Below, in pieces: positions 24,692 through 34,300 of a stretch of DNA of 64,000 nt (position 1 is the stretch's first letter; each line of letters opens with the position of its first letter). Source of the stretch: Acidobacteriota bacterium (GTDB lineage Bacteria; Acidobacteriota; Blastocatellia; Pyrinomonadales; Pyrinomonadaceae). The DNA lies in the NCBI GenBank assembly GCA_016713675.1, contig JADJOS010000001.1, forward strand, positions 310,001-374,000. Reading direction: 5' to 3'. A program made the translations under genes and the position numbers. A model generated the notes under the pieces. The model did not search any database and was not told the origin of the DNA. It saw nothing but the letters and a program-made list of their open reading frames with translations.

Positions 24692-25984
24692 TTTGACTAT
24701 GTCTTTGTGGCCCTTGGCACGGGCGAGGTCGAGAGCTGTTTTGCCGGCGATGTTGGTGAGTTTCGCATTTGCCTTGAGCAACACAAAGGTTTTTACGATT
24801 TCGGTATGGCCGCCTTCGGCAGCCAGCATCAAAGCTGTCATACCGTCCTGATCTTTAACATTTAGATCGATCTTGCGAAATAAGGCCGCCAGCTCCAGCA
24901 TTTGCTTTCTTTCTGCGCGGGGCAGTTTAGCGGCCTCGGCCGGAGCCCTTGCTGCAAATTGCAGAGCATACGAATAAGCTCTCATCGTGTTGATGCTCCC
25001 GTTCGCTGCAGCGACCATCAGTGCCGTCCGCCCTTTTTTGTTGGGTAGATTTGGGAATGCCCGGCCCAACAGCAGTAGCGTTGAATCGAAATAGTCGTAT
25101 TCGGCAGCATATTCGAGTGCGTTCTTTGCGTCAAGATCGCGTCGATCGACCTCAGCTCCCGCAGACATCAATCTCTTTACTAGCCATCCGTTGTCAAACA
25201 TGACGGCACGCATCAGAGCCGTATCGCCCTTTTTGCTCACCTTATTGACCGCCCTGTGATCAAGACTAAAAAGCTCGTCGGTATAGAGCTGCGGGCGGCT
25301 TGCAAAATAGAAAAGGTACGTTTCCCCATTCTTATCGACCTCGACCTGCCATTCGGTCTTGTAGCGATCCGGGGTCCGTCCAAATACGATTCCATAATAT
25401 GACGCGGCCATCATGGCCGTGGCGGAGTTAGAGTGACGGGGCATTTTCTGTACAGTTTCCCACGGAGCAGACCAGTTGATGTCATCCTCGAGCAGCAGCC
25501 GCCAGGCCATATCGTCGTCTTCGACCGCTTCGTGGTCGTCGTAGTACTTTCGCTCAGCGTAGGTTTTGCCGTATTTGTCTTTCTTGTTGACGTCAGCACC
25601 CGATCTGAGGAGCAGACCTTGCGGGTTCATCGGTGTGTCTGGCATCCGTACGGTCCCAAATAAAGCGGTCGAGCCAAACTCATTTGTCGCATTGATATCT
25701 GCACCCGCAGCCAGGAGCAACCTGATCACCTCAGGTGTATTACGAAATACGTCAAACCCGCGAACCGCTCTGAGGATCGCCGGCTGGCCGAATATGTCAC
25801 GCGTGTCGGGCGAGATGCCCTGTTTGAGATAATTCTTGACTGCCTCGATATCCGCCGTTTCGCAGGCGCGAAGAAACTTCTCTTTCTTGATCCATTCAGG
25901 GATCCTTGCATTTTGCGAATACGCCGATCCGGCGATGATAAGGATCGCGGCAAATAGCAAATATCTAAAAGGATTGGAGTTCAT
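24671..25984 (-). CDS. secreted ankyrin-repeat protein
   Basis: 437 residues with a signal peptide (RYLLFAAILIIAGSAYSQ). At least six ankyrin-type repeats are visible, for example IEAVKNYLKQGISPDTRD, VIRLLLAAGADINATNEFG, WLVKRLMSAGAEVDRRD and GMTALMLAAEGGHTEIVKTF. A non-ankyrin insertion of about 70 residues (about 145-215) breaks the array. Ankyrin domains bind other proteins; the target here would be in the envelope or outside. Its start overlaps the stop of the MoxR gene by 4 bp, so it is the last gene of the minus-strand operon. Confidence 0.85.
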   Translation of the reverse strand: MNSNPFRYLLFAAILIIAGSAYSQNARIPEWIKKEKFLRACETADIEAVKNYLKQGISPDTRDIFGQPAILRAVRGFDVFRNTPEVIRLLLAAGADINATNEFGSTALFGTVRMPDTPMNPQGLLLRSGADVNKKDKYGKTYAERKYYDDHEAVEDDDMAWRLLLEDDINWSAPWETVQKMPRHSNSATAMMAASYYGIVFGRTPDRYKTEWQVEVDKNGETYLFYFASRPQLYTDELFSLDHRAVNKVSKKGDTALMRAVMFDNGWLVKRLMSAGAEVDRRDLDAKNALEYAAEYDYFDSTLLLLGRAFPNLPNKKGRTALMVAAANGSINTMRAYSYALQFAARAPAEAAKLPRAERKQMLELAALFRKIDLNVKDQDGMTALMLAAEGGHTEIVKTFVLLKANAKLTNIAGKTALDLARAKGHKDIVKLLTAGR

Positions 25985-26934
25985 CTGGGCACTTCAACTG
26001 TCTGGATGATATCAGAGATGACTGCGTCAGTTGTCGCTCCATCGAGTTCGGCCTCTGCACGCAATGCGAGTCGATGACGAAGAACCGGCAGCGACACATC
26101 ACGAATGTCATCCGGCGTAGGAAAATCACGGCCTCGAATCGCCGCAAGGGCCTTTGAGCAAAGAAGCAGTGCGACCGACGCTCGCGGACTTGCTCCGTAC
26201 AGTATCGACGGATGTGAACGCGTCTTTCTGACTATGTCGACAATATACTTTTGTACGCCCGGCTCCATTCTCATCGTGCGGACCTCGTTTCGACAAATGT
26301 GTATTGCGGTTGGGTCCGAGATCGGGGTCAACTCGACCTGTTCGAGATGTCGTGAGTTAAATCCGGCATCCCATCGTGCGACGATCTCCTGCTCTTCGGT
26401 TTCCTCCGGATAATCAATAAGGATCTTGAGCAAGAATCGATCGAGCTGGGCCTCGGGCAGCGGATATGTCCCCTCGTATTCAATCGGGTTTTCGGTCGCC
26501 AGGACCGTAAAGATCGGCGAAAGCGGATAGCGTTCTCCGTCAATTGTCGTTTGACGTTCTTCCATCGCCTCGAGCAGAGCGGCCTGCGTTTTTGGCGGCG
26601 TCCGGTTGATCTCGTCGGCGAGCAGAATGTCGGTAAAGATCGGCCCCTGCCGCAAGCTGAATTCGGACGTCTGCATATTGAAGACATTCGTGCCGGTGAT
26701 ATCCGAGGGCATCAGGTCGGGCGTAAACTGTATACGTGAGAACCCGGCACCGATTATCTTGGCGATCGTTTTTATGATCAGCGTCTTCGCCGTCCCGGGA
26801 ACGCCTTCGATCAACGCGTGCCCTTCGGCGAGCAAAGCCACAAGTATTTGCTCGATCGCATCGTCCTGCCCGACTATCGTTTTGGAAAGCTCGTTCCGGA
26901 TATGTGCAACTGTTGAGGGTGTGGAATTTAGCAT
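25981..26934 (-). CDS. MoxR-family AAA+ ATPase
   Basis: 317 residues, normal for MoxR (RavA-like chaperone ATPases that mature or activate protein complexes at the membrane). Walker A is GVPGTAKT, Walker B LLADEINR, sensor ATENPIEYEGTYPLPEAQLDRF; the arginine finger region follows and the C-terminal lid contains SPRASVALL. The usual partner for MoxR, a DUF58 (vWA-like) gene, is not adjacent; instead TauE/SafE, DUF4350 and DUF4129 genes lie upstream in the same direction. Confidence 0.92.
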   Translation of the reverse strand: MLNSTPSTVAHIRNELSKTIVGQDDAIEQILVALLAEGHALIEGVPGTAKTLIIKTIAKIIGAGFSRIQFTPDLMPSDITGTNVFNMQTSEFSLRQGPIFTDILLADEINRTPPKTQAALLEAMEERQTTIDGERYPLSPIFTVLATENPIEYEGTYPLPEAQLDRFLLKILIDYPEETEEQEIVARWDAGFNSRHLEQVELTPISDPTAIHICRNEVRTMRMEPGVQKYIVDIVRKTRSHPSILYGASPRASVALLLCSKALAAIRGRDFPTPDDIRDVSLPVLRHRLALRAEAELDGATTDAVISDIIQTVEVPR

Positions 26935-26937
26935 CTG

Positions 26938-27690
26938 TTAAATGAAATCGTAAATTGTCTTTATCGCTAACACAAAAACGGTTGTCAAAAATATTCTCTT
27001 TAACCACATATCATTAAGTTTGGTCGCGTAATGTGCCCCGAGATAAGCTCCGGCAAACATCGTCACGCCGAGGACAATACCGAGCGAATAATCCACTAAA
27101 CCTTGCCACATGAAAACGGCAGTGGCAATCGCTGAGGAGACGACATTTATTAGTTTGGTCGATGCAACCGCCTCGGTAAATTGCATCCCGAAAAACGCGA
27201 CCAATACAGCAGTCAAGATAGTCACATAACCGCCGCTGAATATTCCGCCATATATACCAAGCAAAAAGGTCAATATGAATGTTACAACCAACGAACGCCG
27301 CGATATCGGTTCCAGTTGATCGACACCGGAATCGCGTTTGAGCAGTATAAACACCGCGACAAGTATCATGGCGATCGATACTATCAGCTTGATGCTCGTA
27401 TTCGATATAAGACCCACGAGGGCGGCACCGATCGCCGAACTGATCAGCGTCAACACCAGCAGCGGTGAGATCTTTCGCATATCGATCGATCCCTTTCTTA
27501 AAAACGGTATCGTCCCCCCGATCGACATGAAAACGAGGCCGAACATATTTGTCGCGACGGCGACTTTTGGGTCAACGCCAACCTGAAACATCACGGGAAC
27601 TGCGATCAGCGAATTGCTGCCTGTTACCACCCCGACAAAGCTTGTCGCGAGGAACACTAATATCAGTAAAATAAGCTCGTACGTCGGCAT
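26938..27690 (-). CDS. TauE/SafE-family sulfite/anion exporter
   Basis: 250 residues with about eight membrane helices in two similar halves, characteristic of TauE/SafE permeases: FVGVVTGSNSLIAVPVMFQVGVDPKVAVATNMFGLVF in the first half and GIFSGGYVTILTAVLV in the second. Members export sulfite, sulfoacetate or related anions, but most are uncharacterised. It sits 3 bp before the MoxR gene and 14 bp after the DUF4350 gene, an odd insertion into a group that usually codes only for envelope-assembly proteins. Confidence 0.85.
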   Translation of the reverse strand: MPTYELILLILVFLATSFVGVVTGSNSLIAVPVMFQVGVDPKVAVATNMFGLVFMSIGGTIPFLRKGSIDMRKISPLLVLTLISSAIGAALVGLISNTSIKLIVSIAMILVAVFILLKRDSGVDQLEPISRRSLVVTFILTFLLGIYGGIFSGGYVTILTAVLVAFFGMQFTEAVASTKLINVVSSAIATAVFMWQGLVDYSLGIVLGVTMFAGAYLGAHYATKLNDMWLKRIFLTTVFVLAIKTIYDFI

Positions 27691-27704
27691 GACTTTCCTC
27701 GCAT

Positions 27705-29051
27705 CTAGCCCTTTATGCGCCGACGCATCCCCAAAGCGTCCTCAAATTCGCGAATATGCTTTGCAAGAACAAGCACCTCGCTCTTGTTCGTCGGTTCGCC
27801 GAAAATGATTTGTTCGCAATCGTCGAGCGTCTTTTCAACAATATGTTGGTCGATCCCAGTTCGTTCTGCGATTGCTATCGATAGGGCATTTGTCGTAACC
27901 GCATGGTTATCAAGACCGAGAAGCCGCGATGCTCGACGGCGAAAATCACGATAGATGTTTTCGATCGCGAGATCAAATGATCGCGTCCGCCGCTGCATTT
28001 CGGCCATTGCCGAAACATATTCGAGTTTTGAAAGCCTGTCTGCCTCGAATTCAGGAACAGAACGCCCAAATCGTCTGCTTTTGGAGTAGAAAATGAACCC
28101 AACGAGTACGAGACATTGGAAAAATATCGCGACAACGGGTGTTCCGGCAAAGTACTCGACAAACCGATTATTATTCGACCCAAAGCCATGATGAAATTCG
28201 TCGAACGCAACAATTCCGTCTCGAGTCGCCACAAGATTGATCGCCAATTGTGCATTATCTACCAGAGAAATCCCGGCGTTCGACACAATAAAAGGATCTG
28301 AGACAAAGACGATCCTCCCCGAGCCGTAAGGCACATCGACCACAATATTTTTGTTTCCCGAAACAAAATGTGAGACGGGCGCCTCGCCGACCTCTCGATT
28401 TTCACCATTATCCGGAGTCGCGACGTCATCATCGTTGGGCGTGCCTCTATCTTTTGATTCTTGTTCGGTCATCCGCCGAAATGTGACATCCGAAGTAAAT
28501 ATCGATGGCTGGATCGAATTTACTTTTGCAGTCAGTAGCGTCGGCTGTCCCGGCCGTGCCGCCGCGACGTCTTTGATCAACGCCGTCGAGTCAGTCGCGT
28601 CAACGCTAAGCAGTTTGCCATAGTTGGGAATCGACAACTCGATCGTCCAATCGGCACTCGTTGTTAATAACTCAGTTGGCGGTGCCCGATCGATCAAAAC
28701 GAGTCGGCCGCCGCCGGAAACCCACTTCAGCAAGTACTTTGACTCCGCGTCAGTGATATCCCGCCGAATGCGTCCTATTATTACGAACACATCTGGCTTG
28801 CGATCTCGGGCAGTTAACAGCGCTTCGGTCGATTCCTGCCAGCGAACGACCTTGCGGCCTGTCTCCGAAAGCAGCGAGTAAAACGCCTGCGTACCTGTTG
28901 GCCCCGAATTGAAAGTCGATCGATTTGGCTGCAGTTCGTTATCGACTACTTTTGGCTTTTGAGTGTACGAGGCCGCATTCAGCCCGATCAGGATCGCACC
29001 AAGTATGAAAACGCCAAGAATAATAAATAGCCTTTGTTTCACTTTGATCAA
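27705..29051 (-). CDS. DUF4350 family membrane protein
   Basis: 448 residues. An N-terminal anchor (LFIILGVFILGAILIGL) is followed by the DUF4350 domain (about 35-300), opening with NRSTFNSGPTGTQAFYSLLSETGRKVVRW and having the Rossmann-like GGGRLVLIDRAPP and the conserved FDEFHHGFG box. A second helix (about 305-325) precedes a helical cytoplasmic tail. The family occurs beside MoxR, DUF58 and DUF4129 genes and is thought to belong to a membrane complex. It ends 14 bp before the TauE gene and starts 4 bp after the DUF4129 stop. Confidence 0.88.
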   Translation of the reverse strand: MIKVKQRLFIILGVFILGAILIGLNAASYTQKPKVVDNELQPNRSTFNSGPTGTQAFYSLLSETGRKVVRWQESTEALLTARDRKPDVFVIIGRIRRDITDAESKYLLKWVSGGGRLVLIDRAPPTELLTTSADWTIELSIPNYGKLLSVDATDSTALIKDVAAARPGQPTLLTAKVNSIQPSIFTSDVTFRRMTEQESKDRGTPNDDDVATPDNGENREVGEAPVSHFVSGNKNIVVDVPYGSGRIVFVSDPFIVSNAGISLVDNAQLAINLVATRDGIVAFDEFHHGFGSNNNRFVEYFAGTPVVAIFFQCLVLVGFIFYSKSRRFGRSVPEFEADRLSKLEYVSAMAEMQRRTRSFDLAIENIYRDFRRRASRLLGLDNHAVTTNALSIAIAERTGIDQHIVEKTLDDCEQIIFGEPTNKSEVLVLAKHIREFEDALGMRRRIKG

Positions 29052-29055
29052 AAGA

Positions 29056-30141
29056 TCATTGCTTTCCGGTGTCGTTCACGGCACGTTGATACGTGGCCCG
29101 GAAGTCCTCCCACTCGTTCGCTTCAATTTGCTTTAAGCCGTACCAATGCTGCTCATAAGTCCTTGTCATGCCGGCCATATTTTCAAACAGCCTCGGCCGC
29201 CTTCGGACGTCCCGAAGATAATCGCGATTTGTCTTGTGTCTGGCAAGACCTATCAGTTTGCGGTCGCTCAGTTCGCAAAGAAGAGCAATATAACCTTTTC
29301 GGATAGCGAGCCGAAGTTCACCCGTCCTGGCGAGATCATCGGCCTCCGTAAAGAGGTCGTGAGCCGATGCATTGGCAGCAATTCGTTCCCCGAGTATCAC
29401 TCGGTCAGCTTTCTTATTTTTGGATCTTCTGCCGCGTCGGTTGGCAAGAAACGGCACGAACCGGTAGATAAGAAAACCGATCGCAACCGCCAATCCTCCG
29501 TATAGCAAGATCTGCAAGACAAAAGAAATTGACGAACCGCCGGAGCCGCTTGTCGGAGAGATATCCGGACTTGGGAATGCATTCCTTAGCCATTCCATTA
29601 GCTCGCGTAGCCATCGTTCTATCAGGCTCTCTTTTGGCGGTTCGGGCATTTGATACTCTTCGCGCCTTAAGATCTCGGCAAGTTTCTGTTTGTCCTCGTC
29701 CTTTGATCTCTCGGAGGCGGCGGCTTGATTTAGTTCGTCCAATCGGTCGGCGATCGAATCGAGCCGTTCTTTGATCCCAACTAGAACTGCAGTCTTTTCT
29801 GATAGGTTTACGCGGCTCTCGAGATCGTCCAGTTCGGCAATAAGCCACTGCGTATCGCTCTCGATAATTCCGCCAGGCACGTCGATCTTTAGCCCCGGAG
29901 GCAGCGTTTCACGAATCCTTAGTATCACGGCTTCACTTCGAACCAGGTTCCGTTTGCCCGTCCTTGTATTTTCAACATCGGCAATGAGAACGTCCACGTC
30001 AGATCGTGCCGCTTCTAATTTTGAAAGGTAATCGGCCAGCCCAATTCCAAAAGCCTGGGTTACGAACATGAATGACACCAATAGCTGCATGACGAGCAGT
30101 CGGATCCGTTCATTGCCTTTTTTGCGTTTTAGCGGTTTCAT
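29056..30141 (-). CDS. DUF4129 family membrane protein
   Basis: 361 residues. Signal or anchor helix near residues 15-35, a largely helical extracytoplasmic part (about 35-190), a second membrane helix (ISFVLQILLYGGLAVAIGF, about 205-230), then a C-terminal domain with LARTGELRLAIRKGYIALLCEL, HKTNRDYLRDV and TRTYEQHWYG, the hallmark of DUF4129 (a transglutaminase-associated C-terminal domain). Overlaps the next upstream gene by 4 bp. Probable role in a MoxR-linked envelope complex; function unproven. Confidence 0.88.
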   Translation of the reverse strand: MKPLKRKKGNERIRLLVMQLLVSFMFVTQAFGIGLADYLSKLEAARSDVDVLIADVENTRTGKRNLVRSEAVILRIRETLPPGLKIDVPGGIIESDTQWLIAELDDLESRVNLSEKTAVLVGIKERLDSIADRLDELNQAAASERSKDEDKQKLAEILRREEYQMPEPPKESLIERWLRELMEWLRNAFPSPDISPTSGSGGSSISFVLQILLYGGLAVAIGFLIYRFVPFLANRRGRRSKNKKADRVILGERIAANASAHDLFTEADDLARTGELRLAIRKGYIALLCELSDRKLIGLARHKTNRDYLRDVRRRPRLFENMAGMTRTYEQHWYGLKQIEANEWEDFRATYQRAVNDTGKQ

Positions 30142-31274
30142 TGTCGATCCAGACCCAAGGTCGAATGAGATCTGCCTTCCACTGGAGCATTGTTCGTAGT
30201 TGTCGCCTCCGCACGAGGTGCGAGACTGATCGCAGGCTGCAGTGGATTGATGTACGTCATCGGTACTGTTGGTATTTCACCTAGCCTGCGAGCTGCCATT
30301 AACTCCAAGTCATAACCCTCTGATCGGACCCGCTCGTCAACATAGAGCAAACAAAGCCCGATCATCCAGACAGGCGAGAGCAATATCAAACTGATCTGCC
30401 AGATTAGATTATAAGCAATTTCGTACCACGCTGGAATAAGGTCCGTACTAAACGACATTACCTCGACACCTGCACCCCACGCATACCATGCCAACGGTAC
30501 GTACAGGATCGCCAAGGCTGAATATGTTGCGACCAAAGTGAACGAAAACAGAGCGATCAAACGCCTAACATTTCCACTTGCCAGACTCGCACTGCGGCCT
30601 ACCGCCGAAGCAACGCCCTGACCTTCGACCAGCATGACCTGAGGCACGTATGCGAAACGCGAAGCGATCAGGAAAAACAACCAAATTGTCGCTCCAACAC
30701 CGAGAATTCCGGCGATGATCGAAAGGATCGTCGCGACCAACGGTATCGAACTAAATATCCCGACAATGAGAACGATCACCAGCCCCGTTATTATCATCCC
30801 AAAATAGAAGAAAATAATTCCGATGACAGATAACAAGATCGTTATAAGTGCCGACGCCCCGATCAGGCCGAAGATCCGCTTTCGCGTATTGTCATAAGTG
30901 TCCCGAAAGGAAATTCGCTCGCCGAAGAGCAAATGCCTGACGAAATTTCGCGACGCCCCGCCCATCACTACTAATGTAGCTATCATCTCGGTCAACCAGA
31001 TCACAGCGTTTCCGAACCAGACAAATAGGCTATACAGCGTCGTGTCTGCCGACCGCGGATCTAGATCGACCGTGAATAACTGTCGCCCGAGCATCGTCCA
31101 AACGACCGAAATGAAAGTGCCTGCTACGACGGGCGGAGCTGCGATCATCACAAAGGTCAGAAAGTTCCTTCGGTAAAATCTTACGGCGCGATCGATCAGA
31201 TCGCCCGCACCGAGCGGTGTCAACGAGATATCTGCATTATTTACACCGTCATTTCCCATTTTAGGATCAGTCAA
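30138..31274 (-). CDS. multi-pass membrane protein of unknown function
   Basis: 378 residues with six to seven hydrophobic helices between about residues 40 and 320 and polar ends. The opening (SLTPLGAGDLIDRAVRFYRRNFLTFV) resembles the 'glycerophosphoryl diester phosphodiesterase membrane domain' group, often placed ahead of DUF4129 genes. No catalytic motif is seen. It is the first gene of the minus-strand operon running to 24671; its own promoter should lie in 31275-31312, just downstream of the terminator of the receptor gene. Confidence 0.72.
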   Translation of the reverse strand: MTDPKMGNDGVNNADISLTPLGAGDLIDRAVRFYRRNFLTFVMIAAPPVVAGTFISVVWTMLGRQLFTVDLDPRSADTTLYSLFVWFGNAVIWLTEMIATLVVMGGASRNFVRHLLFGERISFRDTYDNTRKRIFGLIGASALITILLSVIGIIFFYFGMIITGLVIVLIVGIFSSIPLVATILSIIAGILGVGATIWLFFLIASRFAYVPQVMLVEGQGVASAVGRSASLASGNVRRLIALFSFTLVATYSALAILYVPLAWYAWGAGVEVMSFSTDLIPAWYEIAYNLIWQISLILLSPVWMIGLCLLYVDERVRSEGYDLELMAARRLGEIPTVPMTYINPLQPAISLAPRAEATTTNNAPVEGRSHSTLGLDRQ

Positions 31275-31312
31275 GTATAACGGCTTGATGGCCGCGAACT
31301 GAACTGTCGAGA

Positions 31313-31346
31313 CAAAAAAACTGCCGCTCTCAAAAAGAGCGGCAGT
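31313..31346 (-). terminator. Rho-independent terminator of the TonB-dependent receptor gene
   Basis: On the minus strand ACTGCCGCTCT and AGAGCGGCAGT form an 11-bp perfect stem with a short T/G loop, followed by seven T. It lies 25 bp past the receptor stop. Confidence 0.93.
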
Positions 31347-31370
31347 ACAAAATAAGCCAAGAGGCCTAAA

Positions 31371-34300
31371 CTAGAATTCGAATCGAGCTGCAAACTGGAA
31401 GATACGAGCATCACCCGCTGAAGTGATCTGGCCGAAGCTCGTGGCGTTGATATTCGCTAGCTGCGTATTGTTTCGCAAGTTGACGTTGTTAAGCACGTTA
31501 AATGCCTCAGCTCTCAACTGAACACGCATTGATTCGGTAAAGCGGATGTTCTTCAACAACGCCATGTTCACATTAAGGGATTTTGGACCATTTAGCTGCG
31601 TGCGTCCAATATTACCTGTCTGTCCGGGTGCAACGTTAAAGAATACCTGTCCGTCAAACGCAGCGTTAGTGCTGAGTCCGGGATAGATATAGCCCGTTGC
31701 TGCCTGGCCGGCGGTGTTGATTATCGACGGATTGATCCAATAGATCCGTCCGTTGCTCTCGTAGATGCCGGACAACGCACGGATCTGATCATCCGTTAAC
31801 GTGCTGAACGGCGTCTGGCGTCCGGAACGGACACCTCGGTTTAGAGTTCCGCGAGAATCCACAAAACTGATCGGTGCGCCGCTGCTCCACTGCATGAGCC
31901 CCGACACTTCCCAACCTCCAAAGAGTTTATCCCAGCCTCCGCCCATATTCATGAACTTCTTACCCTTGCCGAATGGCAATTGGTAGATTCCATTAAAATT
32001 GAACGTATGGGTCTGGTCAAAATCGGCACGCTGCCGGTCAAGGTCCCGATTGTTGTTTTGCAAATACGGCTCAAACAATGCCTGCGAAGTACCGACCGTA
32101 TCGGTAATGTTCTTCGACCAGGTGTAATTCACCTGGAAGTAGAGCCCTTGCGAGAACCTACGCCTGCCTTCCAATTGGATCGAATTGTAATGGAATGATC
32201 CGGCATTTGTGAACAACTCGATCTGCCCGATGTTAGGGTTCTGGTAAAAACCGATCCGAGGGACCAAGGCGGGGTTTGCAACGGTCGGGTGATTGTTCAA
32301 ATTGTTTGAAATAAACAACTGTGCCAGATCTGCCACAGTTCCTGCCTGAAGCTGTGCTCGAAGGACAGCCAACGTTACCCCTGTTCCAACCACCAGGCGG
32401 CCCGGAGCACCTGCTCCGCCGTTCTGGAAGATAGTGAGCGGTACGCATCCGGCATTGTTGCAGAACGGTGTAGCATTGTTGATGTTTCCACCATTCGCCG
32501 CGATCGAGATAGCGAGATTCTGCTGAGCACGAACGAAATCCCCGAGGAATCCGTTGTTCACAACGTCGATCTCGTTAAGGTCGATACCGCGGGCCAGGTT
32601 ATCGCTTCTCGTCCCGACATAACGGGCCTCGAACACGATGTTGCCGGGCAATTCACGCTGAATTCCGATACTGTACTGATCCGTTCGCGGGATCTGCAGT
32701 TTCGGGTCAACCGCATTTGCCACGCCGAAGAAACCCTGGGTCGCCGTGTTGTTCTGTAGGAACGACCTCGGCGGAGGGATGAATACCGGAGGAAGGATCG
32801 GCGTGTTATTGCCGCCCAATCTGTCATTAACAGCGGTTGTTCCGGTCGGGCCGATCGCTGAAGAGGATGCACGGCCGAGGCCGACATTCCCACTAAGCGT
32901 GTTGTTTAATGAAGTGATGATCGAGTCATTACCATACGCTTGGCTATAGCCGCCGCGGATAACGGTCTGACCCTCGTTTCCAAAGAAGAAACGGCCAAGA
33001 AATCCGCCTACATTCGGCGTCCACGCAATACCCAACGAAGGGGCAAAGTTATTCCAGTCGGTCTTGTAATACAAATACTCTTGTCCGGCATTCGTGCCGA
33101 CCACGTTAAATGTTCCATTACCCGTCACCAAACTTGCCGCCGGGTTATTTGGATCTGCAATGACCGGTTCAAGCGACAATCCGTTGTTGATCTTCATCGC
33201 CGGGTACATTTCCCAACGCACGCCGCCGGAAATGGTCAACCCACGAGCCGCCGACCATCTATCCGAAAAATACAGGGCATGATTCGAATTGCGGAACGGT
33301 GACAGGTTTCTGACCGGAGCGTAACCCGAAGTAGGCGTGGCTGTGTTGAAACCCTGAACTCGCTGATTGACGATACCTGCGAGCAGCGCAAGTAAATTAC
33401 TGGCCGTGCCGGCCTGTGCAGTGCTGATAACGCTGGTCGCACAAGCAGGCGTACAGTTATTCGGGAAGTTACCGGTCGTAAGGTTTGTGTTGTTTACACC
33501 GGGAGCCACCACTGACGAAGGGCCAATGTTGTAGTTCGGAACGATCAATACGTCATTATACGAGTTGACCTTATAAAGCTGGGTCTGGCCGCCAAACTTC
33601 AATGAATGTTTGCCAACGATCCAGTTCATGTTATCGGCCCAGGTAAACAGCTTATTGTTACGGCCCTGATCGAGAAAAATATTAGGTTGATTGACCAATC
33701 CGGCAAGCGTTCCGCTAGTGGTTCCCTGTCCTCCAAGGAAGAAAGCAGGATATTGGCTGACTCGCGCAAAAGGAACCTCACTGGTAAATATCCCGTAACG
33801 AAGTTCATTCACCATTGTGTTCGAAAGAACACGGCGGTAAGTCAACGAAAGCGTCTTATTCAGTGAATACTGTGTGACATCCGGACTTTCGGTATAGTTG
33901 GCTGTGTCCACATCCGGACGAAGCACGTTCTCTTTGTTCCAGGAATAAACGCCCGACAACGTGTCACGCTTCGTGATGTCTACATCTATCCTTGTAGTAT
34001 AAGTTTCGCGGGTAGTGTCAAATCTACGGTTAAAACCGTAGCCCGTTGTGTTCAGGCCATCGCCGCCGGTTGTATTGCCAGCCGTTGGCATAGGTCCAAG
34101 AACCAGATCCTGGATGATCGGATTGATCGCGTTCGGGATACCTAAGATGCCCTGGCTTTGAGCAAACGCAAGAATGTTAGTTACCGTACAAACGCTTCCC
34201 GTGGCTGTCGAGGGACACGAAATGCCGCCGCTATTGATCGGATTGGCCGTCGAACCTGCCGGCGGTGCGGCACGCAAGAACGTAAACGTTCCGGCACGAG

